Assembly (NCBI RefSeq): GCF_009807035.1
Contig: NZ_WUBI01000001.1
Location: forward strand, 2,294,001 to 2,358,000
DNA: 64,000 nt
Source of the DNA: Paenibacillus dendrobii
GTDB lineage: Bacteria; Bacillota; Bacilli; Paenibacillales; Paenibacillaceae
Direction: 5' to 3'
The notes beneath the pieces are model-generated. The model had not been told where the DNA came from. It searched no databases and worked only from the letters and a program-made list of their open reading frames with translations. A program made the position numbers and the translations under genes. This document shows, piece after piece, positions 49,477-57,452 of the stretch; the first letter of the stretch is position 1; each line of letters begins with the position of its first letter.

Positions 49477-51300
49477 ATGAACCGGTTCAGAACGGTACAA
49501 GCCAAGCTGTTTATGGCATATGCTAGTCTCATTACTCTTCTTATCATTATCTTCGTAACATCTTATTACTTGTATGTTTCTCGAGTACTTGAGCAAAAGG
49601 CTTCCGAATCCATTCATCAATTATCACTCAATATCTCGGATAAATTTGATGCAGAGCTCAAAAACATGGATGCGATCGCAGAGCGGATCATAACTTCGGA
49701 CAGTCTGCGAACCTATTTTTTTGAAAATGCGGATAATCCGGCTAAAGAGCTGTATAACCGAAGGAATATCTCTAACACCCTGTTTTCCATTACAGGCTAT
49801 CCGTTTCAGTTCTATCAGATTCACATTTATGGCTTGAACGGGAAGTTTATTGAATTCGGCAAAAATTTTGACGTGTCCCGCTTATCTCCCGAAACCATTC
49901 AGGGCCAGGCTTGGATCCACGCTACTTTAAATCAAGACGGACGGCGAACAATTATCCCTCCTCGCAAGGACGATTGGGATCCCAAGACGACAATCCTTTC
50001 CGTCAGCCGTGCGTTTACAGAGGTGCTCGGTGAGCCGATGGACAACATCGTCGAAATTCAGCAGGATTACGGTATCTTCGAAAACATTGTCAACCGGTCG
50101 ATTGCAATTCCTGGAGAAAAAAATCCTCATTCGATCAAGGTGCACGTATATGATAAGAATGGCAGTCTGATCTACCCCTATTCCAGAGAACTGCAACCAA
50201 GCATCACACAATGGAATGAGGTCAGCAAACTTAAGGATTCTAGCGGAATTCTGACGCCTGCTTCTCTGCCGGTGATTGATGGTGGATCTGAAAATCCGGC
50301 TCAAATGGTTGCCTATTCTCGTTCCGACTTCAGTGGACTAACGGTTTTGCTCATGGAATCTGAGACCGCTTTATTGCAGCCGGTAAAAGTGTTTCGCAAT
50401 CAAATCATTCTGGTCGGCATTGCCGCGCTTCTTGTGACGATGATTTTAACTTACTATGTATCCAGAGGCCTGACGACGCCAATAAAAGCGATTCGTAAAT
50501 CAATTAACAGTTTAAGTTTGCAAGCGCTTCATCCCAAGAAAATAATGGATACTCCTTCTCATTTGAACGAGCTTGAAGAGCTTAAATCAGCTTTCATACA
50601 AATGTGCGAAAGACTTGAAGAGTCTTTACATGAAACCGTGGAAGCGAGGTCCCAAGAAATCAAGGCGCGCATGCTCGCCCTTCAAGCTCAGATGAATCCT
50701 CATTTTCTTTATAATACGCTGACCGTAATCAGCATCAAGGCAGACAACAATAATCAACGGGAAATCGTCAAAATGTGCACGGATCTTTCTGGCATGTTAA
50801 GATATATCGCTGTTGAAGATTCCGCTCCTGTCACCATTGAGCGGGAAATGGATTACACATCCAAATACCTGGATTTGATGAAGTCGCGCCATTCCGATCA
50901 ATTCATTTGCAGTATTGATATTCCGCCAAACATGGATCAAATACGCGTTCCAAGGCTGATTATTCAACCTATTGTGGAAAACTGTTTTAAACATGCTTTT
51001 AATAAACGGCCACCGTGGCATATTCGAATTGAGGGTAAGATCAGCGATTACGGCTGGGAAATAACGATAACGGATAACGGTATCGGTTTTAGTCACGCAG
51101 TATTAACAGAAATTTCCCATAGACTTCATGATTCCGAACAACCCAATTCAGAGCATGAGCCCCATATCGGTTTGCTAAACATTTTCAACCGATTGCAGCT
51201 GCTGTATAGTAACCGCGCCGTCTTTCATTTATTGAATACGGAGGAGGGTGCAGTAGTGAGAATTGGAGGACCTTGGCCAGAGGAGATTGTACATGCTTAA
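49477..51300 (+). CDS. YesM-type sensor histidine kinase (system 4)
   Basis: About 607 residues from the ATG that follows GGAGG at nine nt; the frame extends 15 codons upstream without support. Membrane helices near residues 13-35 and about 300-320 flank an extracellular sensor domain. It has a HAMP-like linker, phospho-acceptor His in MNPHFLYNTLTVISI, and ATPase motifs IVENCFKHAF and ITDNGIGFSHA. One of very few plus-strand accessory genes. It is divergent from importer 5, whose sugar it presumably senses, and overlaps the regulator gene by 8 bp. Confidence 0.92.
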   Translation: MNRFRTVQAKLFMAYASLITLLIIIFVTSYYLYVSRVLEQKASESIHQLSLNISDKFDAELKNMDAIAERIITSDSLRTYFFENADNPAKELYNRRNISNTLFSITGYPFQFYQIHIYGLNGKFIEFGKNFDVSRLSPETIQGQAWIHATLNQDGRRTIIPPRKDDWDPKTTILSVSRAFTEVLGEPMDNIVEIQQDYGIFENIVNRSIAIPGEKNPHSIKVHVYDKNGSLIYPYSRELQPSITQWNEVSKLKDSSGILTPASLPVIDGGSENPAQMVAYSRSDFSGLTVLLMESETALLQPVKVFRNQIILVGIAALLVTMILTYYVSRGLTTPIKAIRKSINSLSLQALHPKKIMDTPSHLNELEELKSAFIQMCERLEESLHETVEARSQEIKARMLALQAQMNPHFLYNTLTVISIKADNNNQREIVKMCTDLSGMLRYIAVEDSAPVTIEREMDYTSKYLDLMKSRHSDQFICSIDIPPNMDQIRVPRLIIQPIVENCFKHAFNKRPPWHIRIEGKISDYGWEITITDNGIGFSHAVLTEISHRLHDSEQPNSEHEPHIGLLNIFNRLQLLYSNRAVFHLLNTEEGAVVRIGGPWPEEIVHA

Positions 51301-52849
51301 AGACCATTCATTCAAAATACTGATCGCAGAAGACGAAAAAATCATTCTGGAGCACATCGTCGAAAAGATAGACCAAGCCCGTCTCGGATTCGAGGTCGTT
51401 GCCACAGCGATGAATGGAGAAGACGCTCTGGAACTGGTAAAGCACCATAAGCCTGATGTCCTGTTTACGGATGTAAAAATGCCGTTGATGGATGGCATTC
51501 AATTAACGCATCAAGTCAAAAAGCTGTATCCCGATCTCCACATCGTCATTCTAAGCGGATATGACAATTTCGAATACGCGCAGCAGGCGCTAAGGCTCGG
51601 TGTCTCCGATTATCTTCTTAAGCCAATGACCCCGGAAGGTCTGCTGGGTACGCTTAGCGAAATCAAGATCGAATTGGAGCAACGGAACACCCAATCTGAA
51701 AGAAGCATCATATCGCAATTTTTGAATGGACATCAACCGATTAATTCAAACTCTCTAGTCTTGCAAAATAGCAAGTTTATGCTCTATCTCATTTGTATCG
51801 GGAATTTATATCGTCACATTATGGATGACATCGATGTTCGAAACATAAACAAAATGTGGGACATGGTTCATTGGAATCAACTGATGAATTCTCTGGAGCC
51901 TGTGGCAAAGTGGTGGGTACTGGATGATAAAAACTGTAATGTCAAAATTCTTGTCACGGCAACCAATAATAACGATTACGATTCACTCGCAAACGCTGCA
52001 AATGAGATCCAAAATATCTTAGGCTGTTATATACACACGTCTCCCATCACTTTGAGTACGCATCTCACCCCCGTCCATTTAGGGGATTTATGGAAAATAT
52101 CTCAAAAGCTCAGCACATCACTAGAAAAAGGGTTGGTTCCCGGCAAATCAACGATCATCCGGCTCGAAGACCCTAAACAGCAGGAACCCATGAGTCCGTT
52201 GGACCCGGTGGCGGCCAGTACCATTGAGAAGTTCGCCAGACAAGGAAAATTCGGTCCACTAACTTTGGAGCTTTCTCGCCTTTTTGAAGAATGGAAGTCC
52301 CCGACTTATACACAGCTTGCATTGGAGAAAAGATATGTCCAACTGGCGCGGCTCCTATCGGATCACCTGGATAATCCCCGCCTAGATGCGGCTGTCATGG
52401 AATCCGAAATTCATCGAATCTTGGCAACCGCCAGTCATCTTGCTGATATAAGCCAGAACATGTTAAAGCTGTTCACGGATTACTTACCTGTGTCGAAGAA
52501 GCTTGATTCGGCCGGAGAACTGTACGTTAAGCTCGAAGAATACATCCGTCTTCATTTCACCCAAGCCATAAACGTAGATCATTTAGCCCATACGTTTCAA
52601 TTTAACGCTTCCTATATAATCCGGGTGTTCAAAAAATATCATGGTATTCCGCCGCTTCAATACCTTATTTCACTGAGGATTAATGAAGCAAAACGATTGA
52701 TTAAAGAAAAGCCCGAGATGGACATCAAAGACATTTCCGAAATCATAGGATATACCGACCAGCATTATTTCAGCCGCGTATTTCGGAGCTGGACAGGAAT
52801 GAATCCTTCGGAATACAGAGACTCAGTGAAAAAAAATCTTCAGATGTAG
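51293..52849 (+). CDS. YesN-type response regulator with AraC DNA-binding domain (system 4)
   Basis: About 518 residues from the ATG seven nt after GAGGAG. Receiver domain: AEDE pocket, Asp60 in LFTDVKMPLMDG, Lys in DYLLKPMTPEG. The C-terminal AraC double helix-turn-helix has INVDHLAHTFQFNASYIIRVFKKYHG and KDISEIIGYTDQHYFSRVFRSWTG. It probably activates the divergent importer 5/GH36 operon. Confidence 0.93.
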   Translation: MLKDHSFKILIAEDEKIILEHIVEKIDQARLGFEVVATAMNGEDALELVKHHKPDVLFTDVKMPLMDGIQLTHQVKKLYPDLHIVILSGYDNFEYAQQALRLGVSDYLLKPMTPEGLLGTLSEIKIELEQRNTQSERSIISQFLNGHQPINSNSLVLQNSKFMLYLICIGNLYRHIMDDIDVRNINKMWDMVHWNQLMNSLEPVAKWWVLDDKNCNVKILVTATNNNDYDSLANAANEIQNILGCYIHTSPITLSTHLTPVHLGDLWKISQKLSTSLEKGLVPGKSTIIRLEDPKQQEPMSPLDPVAASTIEKFARQGKFGPLTLELSRLFEEWKSPTYTQLALEKRYVQLARLLSDHLDNPRLDAAVMESEIHRILATASHLADISQNMLKLFTDYLPVSKKLDSAGELYVKLEEYIRLHFTQAINVDHLAHTFQFNASYIIRVFKKYHGIPPLQYLISLRINEAKRLIKEKPEMDIKDISEIIGYTDQHYFSRVFRSWTGMNPSEYRDSVKKNLQM

Positions 52850-52872
52850 CGGTGAAGCTATAGTTTATAAGC

Positions 52873-52911
52873 GGCGACCTGATCCCGGTAATTCATCGGT
52901 GACAGGTCGCC
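52873..52911 (+). terminator. Terminator after YesN system 4
   Basis: Nine-bp stem GGCGACCTG/CAGGTCGCC (52873-52881 with 52903-52911) followed by CATTTTGTG on the plus strand. The U-tract is short, but the position 24 bp after the stop codon supports termination. Confidence 0.6.
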
Positions 52912-52931
52912 CATTTTGTGTGAGATTCATC

Positions 52932-53132
52932 TTATAAAGAAAAATTTGTTAGCGGCAACATAATCTCAAAGGTAGTACCTTCATTTATGACGCTGTTGAT
53001 ATTAATTTCGCCCTTATGATCTCTGATCTTAAGATAAATTGTCGCGCTCGTATCGGTTGAACCAGCCTTAAGCAGCGGAACGATATTATGAAATGGTGTT
53101 GTCCCCAAAACCACCAAACAAAAAAGCAGCAA
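52932..53132 (-). pseudogene. C-terminal remnant of a sensor histidine kinase
   Basis: About 40 residues match the end of a histidine-kinase ATPase domain: KIRDHKGEININSVINEGTTFEIMLPL. The preceding STDTSATIYL looks like a decayed GTGLGL box. No phospho-acceptor domain or start of the gene remains. It lies between the accessory region and the tRNA genes, on the other strand from system 4. Confidence 0.7.
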
Positions 53133-53155
53133 TTATAGATACTATCCCTAAACAC

Positions 53156-53182
53156 AAAAAAACCACTTCAAAAGTGGTTTTC
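53156..53182 (-). terminator. Rho-independent terminator of the tRNA operon
   Basis: AACCACTT/AAGTGGTT stem with a 3-nt loop, then at least seven T on the minus strand, 12 bp after the tRNA-Lys gene. Confidence 0.85.
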
Positions 53183-53193
53183 GTGAAAAATGA

Positions 53194-53266
53194 TGGATTG
53201 TCAGGGACTCGAACCCTGGACCGCCTGATTAAGAGTCAGATGCTCTACCAACTGAGCTAACAATCC
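53194..53266 (-). tRNA. tRNA-Lys (anticodon CTT)
   Basis: 73 nt that fold into a normal cloverleaf: acceptor GGATTGT/ACAATCC, D arm GCTCAGTTGGTAGAGC, anticodon loop CTCTTAA, T arm with TTCGAGT and discriminator A. The CCA end is not encoded. It reads AAG lysine codons. Confidence 0.95.
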
Positions 53267-53283
53267 ACAATGTGATGAAATTT

Positions 53284-53359
53284 TGGTGGAGCCTAGGGGG
53301 ATCGAACCCCTGACCTCATCGCTGCCAGCGATGCGCTCTCCCAGCTGAGCTAAGGCCCC
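53284..53359 (-). tRNA. tRNA-Ala (anticodon GGC)
   Basis: 76 nt including an encoded CCA. Acceptor GGGGCCT/AGGCTCC, D arm GCTCAGCTGGGAGAGC, anticodon loop CTGGCAG, T loop TTCGATC. It lies just upstream of tRNA-Lys in the same minus-strand operon. Confidence 0.95.
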
Positions 53360-53456
53360 TTAAACGATAATCGCATCAAAAAGAGTACTTTAATAATATA
53401 GCACAGCAGACAGGCCTATGCAACACTTTTTTTTAAAAAAATCTTTGCTTCAACAT

Positions 53457-53513
53457 ATGAAAAGGACGAAAAAGCTTGTTAAGCATTCACATGCTTGCTC
53501 TTTTCGTCCTTTT
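53457..53513 (-). terminator. Terminator after nrdR
   Basis: Long stem AAAGGACGAAAA(A)GC with GCTCTTTTCGTCCTTT, around a loop holding an AAGCATTCACATGCTT hairpin. It has A/T tracts on both ends, so it may work in both directions, but nrdR is the only gene that needs it. Confidence 0.75.
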
Positions 53514-53526
53514 TTGCCTTGGCGGA

Positions 53527-54003
53527 TCAGTCAACGGAGTCCGGCATGGTGTTTTTCGAAAGCAGCCCTTTAAGCTCCTTCATAAACATATTGATATCCT
53601 TAAACTGCCGGTACACGGATGCGAAGCGCACGTAGGCAACCTCATCGACAGGATATAGCTGCTCCATAACCAGTTCGCCGATCTGGCGGCTTTCCACTTC
53701 AGCGACAGCCGTATTGCGCAGGGACTTCTCTACCTCCGAGACGATGGCTTCCAGCTGTTCTACGGACACAGGGCGCTTCTCGCAGGCACGGATTAAGCCG
53801 CGCAGAATTTTATCGCGACTGAATTCTTCGCGGCTGCCGCCTTTTTTAATGACGATCAGCGGTGTCTCCTCCACCATTTCAAATGTCGTGAACCGCCGGC
53901 TGCATTTCTCACATTCACGTCTGCGGCGAATCGACTTATTGTCATTGGCCGGACGGGAATCCAGCACCTTGGTGCCTGCGTAATCACAGTACGGGCATTT
54001 CAT
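53527..54003 (-). CDS. nrdR: Transcriptional repressor NrdR
   Basis: 158 residues, the normal length. N-terminal zinc ribbon CPYCDY...[12 protein letters not shown] and ATP-cone domain ([27 protein letters not shown]) match NrdR throughout. It senses dATP/ATP and represses ribonucleotide reductase genes by binding NrdR boxes. First housekeeping gene beyond the tRNA pair; no ribonucleotide reductase gene lies nearby. Confidence 0.97.
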   Translation of the reverse strand: MKCPYCDYAGTKVLDSRPANDNKSIRRRRECEKCSRRFTTFEMVEETPLIVIKKGGSREEFSRDKILRGLIRACEKRPVSVEQLEAIVSEVEKSLRNTAVAEVESRQIGELVMEQLYPVDEVAYVRFASVYRQFKDINMFMKELKGLLSKNTMPDSVD

Positions 54004-54057
54004 GCAAACTCACTTCCTTTATCCTTCACATTAGGTTTTAAATACACGAAAAATCAA

Positions 54058-54107
54058 TTAAAAAAAGCTGTGAGGCCTCTCCCTGCAAGGGCTGGCGGGA
54101 AATAGCT
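54058..54107 (-). terminator. Minus-strand terminator upstream of nrdR
   Basis: AGCT ends with inner GCC/GGC and CCCT/AGGG pairings, followed by seven T on the minus strand. It is the first strong minus-strand terminator after the lytic transglycosylase gene, although the spore-protein gene lies in between on the other strand. It could also be an attenuator in the nrdR leader. Confidence 0.55.
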
Positions 54108-54138
54108 TATATTTCCAGTTAAAATGTTCTCAAAAAAG

Positions 54139-54168
54139 TTATGAAGATTCGATTTTCGAGACATAATA
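54139..54168 (+). promoter_or_regulatory. Sigma-G-type promoter of the spore-protein gene
   Basis: TTATG, an 18-bp spacer and CATAATA resemble the forespore sigma-G consensus (GHATR, 18 bp, CATWHTA) with one mismatch. It lies about 30 bp upstream of the ATG. Confidence 0.6.
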
Positions 54169-54198
54169 CTTTTACCAACAGCGAGGAGGTGAACATCA

Positions 54199-54414
54199 AT
54201 GGCACAAAACAGTTCGAACAACCTGGTAGTAACAAAAGCTACTGCTGCCCTCAACCAAATGAAATATGAAGTTGCTCAAGAACTGGGTATCTCCATCCCA
54301 CAAGACGGATACCAAGGCAACATGACTTCCTATGAGAACGGTTCGATCGGGGGATACATCACAAAACGTCTTGTAACCCTGGCTGAACAACAATTGGCTG
54401 GTCAATTCAAATAA
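54199..54414 (+). CDS. Alpha/beta-type small acid-soluble spore protein (SASP)
   Basis: 71 residues. The family core is plain: LNQMKYEVAQELGI, the GPR protease recognition region around that segment, and GGYITKRLVTLAEQQLAGQ. It coats spore DNA in the forespore and protects it from UV and heat damage. The ATG has AGGAGGTGA six nt upstream. The promoter is of the sigma-G type and a terminator follows. This gene is the clearest sign of a spore-forming host. Confidence 0.96.
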   Translation: MAQNSSNNLVVTKATAALNQMKYEVAQELGISIPQDGYQGNMTSYENGSIGGYITKRLVTLAEQQLAGQFK

Positions 54415-54431
54415 TACATGCTTACTCCGAG

Positions 54432-54476
54432 GAAGTATTGAGGCAGCCCGTAAGCTGCTTCAATGCTTCTTTGTTT
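54432..54476 (+). terminator. Terminator of the spore-protein gene
   Basis: Fifteen-bp stem with two G-U pairs (54432-54446 with 54455-54469) followed by TTTGTTT on the plus strand. The minus-strand reading has no T-run. Confidence 0.75.
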
Positions 54477-54532
54477 ACCTACAAGTAAACGTCTACAGAC
54501 GTGCATTCACAGTTCATAACTTCCTTATATCT

Positions 54533-55105
54533 TCAAAAATCGCTGTAAATACGCGTATATTGATTATAATAATAAACCACTCGTTGAATATAATGCCTTG
54601 TTTCACCGATTGGAATGTCCTTTGCAGACTCCAGTGTCCCGTCCCAAACGCCTTTTTTAAGCCAACCGTCCACCTTACCTGGCCCTGCGTTATAAGCGGC
54701 AATGACCGCAATCCTGTTGCCTTTGAACTGATTGTTCAGATTTTTCAAATACCAGGTGCCGATCTCGATGCTGGCTTCAGGCTTGTGTTTAATATGGTCC
54801 ATCGTAACCTCAGGAAGCTTGGCCTGTTCCATCGCCCATTGGGCCGTATCCGGCATCAGCTGCATAAGACCAAGTGCACCCTTTTTGGATTCCTTGCCCA
54901 GCTTGAAATTCGACTCCACCCGAATGATGGAAGCAATCAAAAACGGGTCCACATCGTAGCGTTCGGATTGCTCTCTGATATTGTCTTTATAATATATGGG
55001 ATAGAACCAAGACATCCAGTTGGTGCTGAAAAAGAGAACGACGACGAAGCCGAGAAACAACAAGAGAAGAAATCTCTTTTTGCGCAAAAAACGGAGGAGC
55101 TTCAT
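54533..55105 (-). CDS. Membrane-anchored lytic transglycosylase (SLT domain)
   Basis: 190 residues. One N-terminal membrane helix (about residues 12-30), then an SLT domain: catalytic Glu in RVESNF, GALGLMQLMP, EIGTWYL and AYNAGPGKV. It cleaves peptidoglycan between MurNAc and GlcNAc outside the membrane. The ATG overlaps the coaE stop by 4 bp, so the two are translationally coupled. Only a weak 5-bp hairpin lies directly after it. Confidence 0.92.
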   Translation of the reverse strand: MKLLRFLRKKRFLLLLFLGFVVVLFFSTNWMSWFYPIYYKDNIREQSERYDVDPFLIASIIRVESNFKLGKESKKGALGLMQLMPDTAQWAMEQAKLPEVTMDHIKHKPEASIEIGTWYLKNLNNQFKGNRIAVIAAYNAGPGKVDGWLKKGVWDGTLESAKDIPIGETRHYIQRVVYYYNQYTRIYSDF

Positions 55106-55698
55106 GCGTACCCTGACTGAAGCCAGAATTCGTCGACTTGGCGTTTGGTTTGTTCAGCATCTCCGCTGTTATCGATCACGATATCCGCCCTCTGCTTCTT
55201 CTCTTCAATGTCCATTTGCGACCGGATTCTGGCTGATGCCTCATCTCGGCTTAATCGGTTGCGCTTCATCAAGCGTTCCAGTTGAGTGGCCTTCGGCGCA
55301 TACACCATCATGACCCGCTCAAACATGGCCTCCAGACCCGACTCAAACAGCAGAGGAATGTCCACGACAACGAGCTTGTCCGGATATTCTCTTTCCAATG
55401 ACTCCATCTGCATGCGAATTTCTCTGCGAATAGCCGGATGCGTAATATCATTCAATGCTTGCCTCTGTGTAGGATCGTGGAAAACGATCTCCCCCAGTTT
55501 TTTTCTGTCCAAAGTGCCGTCCGCAAGAAGCACAGCTTGTCCGAAATGATCGGTAACGGCCGACAAAACGGGATGACCCGGGAGCATAACCTCCCGGGCA
55601 ATCACATCGGCATCAACAAGCAAGGCTCCCTTGTTTACCAAGAGAGCGGACACGGTACTTTTTCCAGTTGCTATACCTCCGGTTAACCCGATATTCAT
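55102..55698 (-). CDS. coaE: Dephospho-CoA kinase
   Basis: 198 residues, the usual length. P-loop GLTGGIATGKST, the VDADVIARE motif and VVDIPLLFESG are diagnostic. It performs the last step of coenzyme A synthesis. It lies between ytaF and the lytic transglycosylase gene, an order common in Bacillales. Confidence 0.97.
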   Translation of the reverse strand: MNIGLTGGIATGKSTVSALLVNKGALLVDADVIAREVMLPGHPVLSAVTDHFGQAVLLADGTLDRKKLGEIVFHDPTQRQALNDITHPAIRREIRMQMESLEREYPDKLVVVDIPLLFESGLEAMFERVMMVYAPKATQLERLMKRNRLSRDEASARIRSQMDIEEKKQRADIVIDNSGDAEQTKRQVDEFWLQSGYA

Positions 55699-55712
55699 GT
55701 GCTTAACTCACC

Positions 55713-56456
55713 TCATAACAGCTTTATTATTCCCATGGCTATTAATAATAACGCCGGAAGCGCGGTAAAATGCCGCATCCACGACCTGGATGCAAACCGG
55801 AAACCGGTCTTCATGCCAATAACCAGAAAAGTACCACTGAATAGCGCAATCACAAGGGCCGTCCAGACCGGTGAAAATCCAAGCAATGCCGCACCAAGTC
55901 CGGCTCCGAAGGCATCAAGGGATAGCGCTATCCCGAGCCACATCGCTTCAATGCCCGAAATACTTCCCGATTTATCGATATCGGCAGATGACGGCGTCCG
56001 TAAAATGCGGATGACCAGCCCCAGCTTGCGGATTTCCAAAGAGAACACCGTCTGTTCAGGCTTTGGAGCTGCAGAAGCTGCTGTTTCCATGGAATGCGCA
56101 TTTTCGACCGACTTGATCGTTGCGGATTCTTTTTCCTCACGATTTCTTTCTTTCTGAATCAGGAGCTGGATCAAAGACCAGGAACCCATAATAATCAATA
56201 TGACAGCTCCGACAATGGACGCGGCCTCAGGAGATACTACCTTAGCCAACAGTACACCCACTTGCATCGATATATAAATAATGACACCGGAGCATAACGA
56301 AATGATCACTACGGACAGCGGTGAGATCTTCATCTGCCTGAGTCCATATGTAATCCCGACACCAAAACTATCCAAACTTAATGCAAATGCGAGCAGGAGC
56401 AGTGAAAAGACATGACTGAGCACCCCTGGTTTCCCTCCCCTTGATGAAACGGACAT
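55713..56456 (-). CDS. ytaF: Sporulation membrane protein YtaF (MntP-like)
   Basis: 247 residues, about six membrane segments in two repeats, each opening with the family motif (ALSLDSFGVGITYG and ALSLDAFGAGLGAA). A central hydrophilic loop (about residues 100-155) separates the halves. The fold is that of putative manganese exporters. In Bacillus, YtaF is expressed in sporulation; the exact role is uncertain. It lies 14 bp before coaE. Confidence 0.9.
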   Translation of the reverse strand: MSVSSRGGKPGVLSHVFSLLLLAFALSLDSFGVGITYGLRQMKISPLSVVIISLCSGVIIYISMQVGVLLAKVVSPEAASIVGAVILIIMGSWSLIQLLIQKERNREEKESATIKSVENAHSMETAASAAPKPEQTVFSLEIRKLGLVIRILRTPSSADIDKSGSISGIEAMWLGIALSLDAFGAGLGAALLGFSPVWTALVIALFSGTFLVIGMKTGFRFASRSWMRHFTALPALLLIAMGIIKLL

Positions 56457-56567
56457 CCGGAGCCTGTAATAAAGAGAGGCCTCCGGCGTTCCGTTTCCCC
56501 TGAAGTCAATTCCATATCAGTATATGGAGGGGACGAACAAGGGGTGCACGCCCATGCTTTTATTTAC

Positions 56568-57401
56568 TTATGGCTTGATCGACTGGCATACCGGACAAAA
56601 ATGAGTGCCACGGCCGCCGACAACAGATTTTTCGATGAGTGTCCCGCAGCTCTGGCACGGCTGGTTCTGGCGTCCGTAAATCTTGAGCTGATGCTGGAAC
56701 ATCCCCATCTCGCCCTGTCCATTGACATACGATTTGATGGAAGATCCCCCCACTTCAACCGATTCCGACAGGGTAGCTACCACGGCCTGATGCAATGCCT
56801 GGAACTGCTCGTCCGTCAGCGTATTCGTCAGCTGTTCGGGATGGATGCCAGCCCTGAAAAGAGACTCATCCACATAAATATTACCGATCCCGACGACATA
56901 TGCCTGGTTTAACAAAACTGCCTTGATTTTCGTCGTTTTGCCTGCCAGGGCAGCCTGGAATTTCTCGACTGTAAAATCGGCGTCTAGCGGCTCAAGTCCC
57001 AGTTTGGACAAGGGCGGCATGTTCAATTCCTCGCCAGGCTGGAACAAATGCATCGTCCCGAACTGGCGGACGTCCTTATAGCGTAGCTCGGTTCCGTCTT
57101 TGAAATGGAAAATAACATGCGTATGCTTTTCCACCGGCTCGGAGCTGTCATATACGCCGTATCGTCCTTCCATCCGCAGATGGGATACCAGAACCAGATC
57201 ATCCAGCAAAATGCGCAAAAATTTCCCGCGGCGTTCCACACCTTGAATGGTCTGTCCTGCCAGCATAAAAGCAAACTGATCTATATCGTCAGGGCGCTGA
57301 ATAATCCGCGCCAAATTTACGGTAACATGGTCAATCTCCTTGCCTTTGACCAATTGATTTAATGTTCTTTTGACTGTCTCGACTTCCGGTAATTCCGGCA
57401 T
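56568..57401 (-). CDS. mutM: Formamidopyrimidine-DNA glycosylase
   Basis: 277 residues. The N-terminus PELPEVETV supplies the catalytic Pro2 and Glu3. The conserved Lys lies in RRGKFL, the helix-two-turn-helix is present, and the C-terminal zinc finger is CQSCGTLIEKSV...THFCPVC. It removes 8-oxoguanine and ring-opened purines and nicks the backbone. It follows polA by about 50 bp, a pairing typical for Bacillales. Confidence 0.97.
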   Translation of the reverse strand: MPELPEVETVKRTLNQLVKGKEIDHVTVNLARIIQRPDDIDQFAFMLAGQTIQGVERRGKFLRILLDDLVLVSHLRMEGRYGVYDSSEPVEKHTHVIFHFKDGTELRYKDVRQFGTMHLFQPGEELNMPPLSKLGLEPLDADFTVEKFQAALAGKTTKIKAVLLNQAYVVGIGNIYVDESLFRAGIHPEQLTNTLTDEQFQALHQAVVATLSESVEVGGSSIKSYVNGQGEMGMFQHQLKIYGRQNQPCQSCGTLIEKSVVGGRGTHFCPVCQSIKP

Positions 57402-57452
57402 GATGACTTCACCTCATCCCCATTATAACGGAAGTTCCCCTTCTATGGGGCA

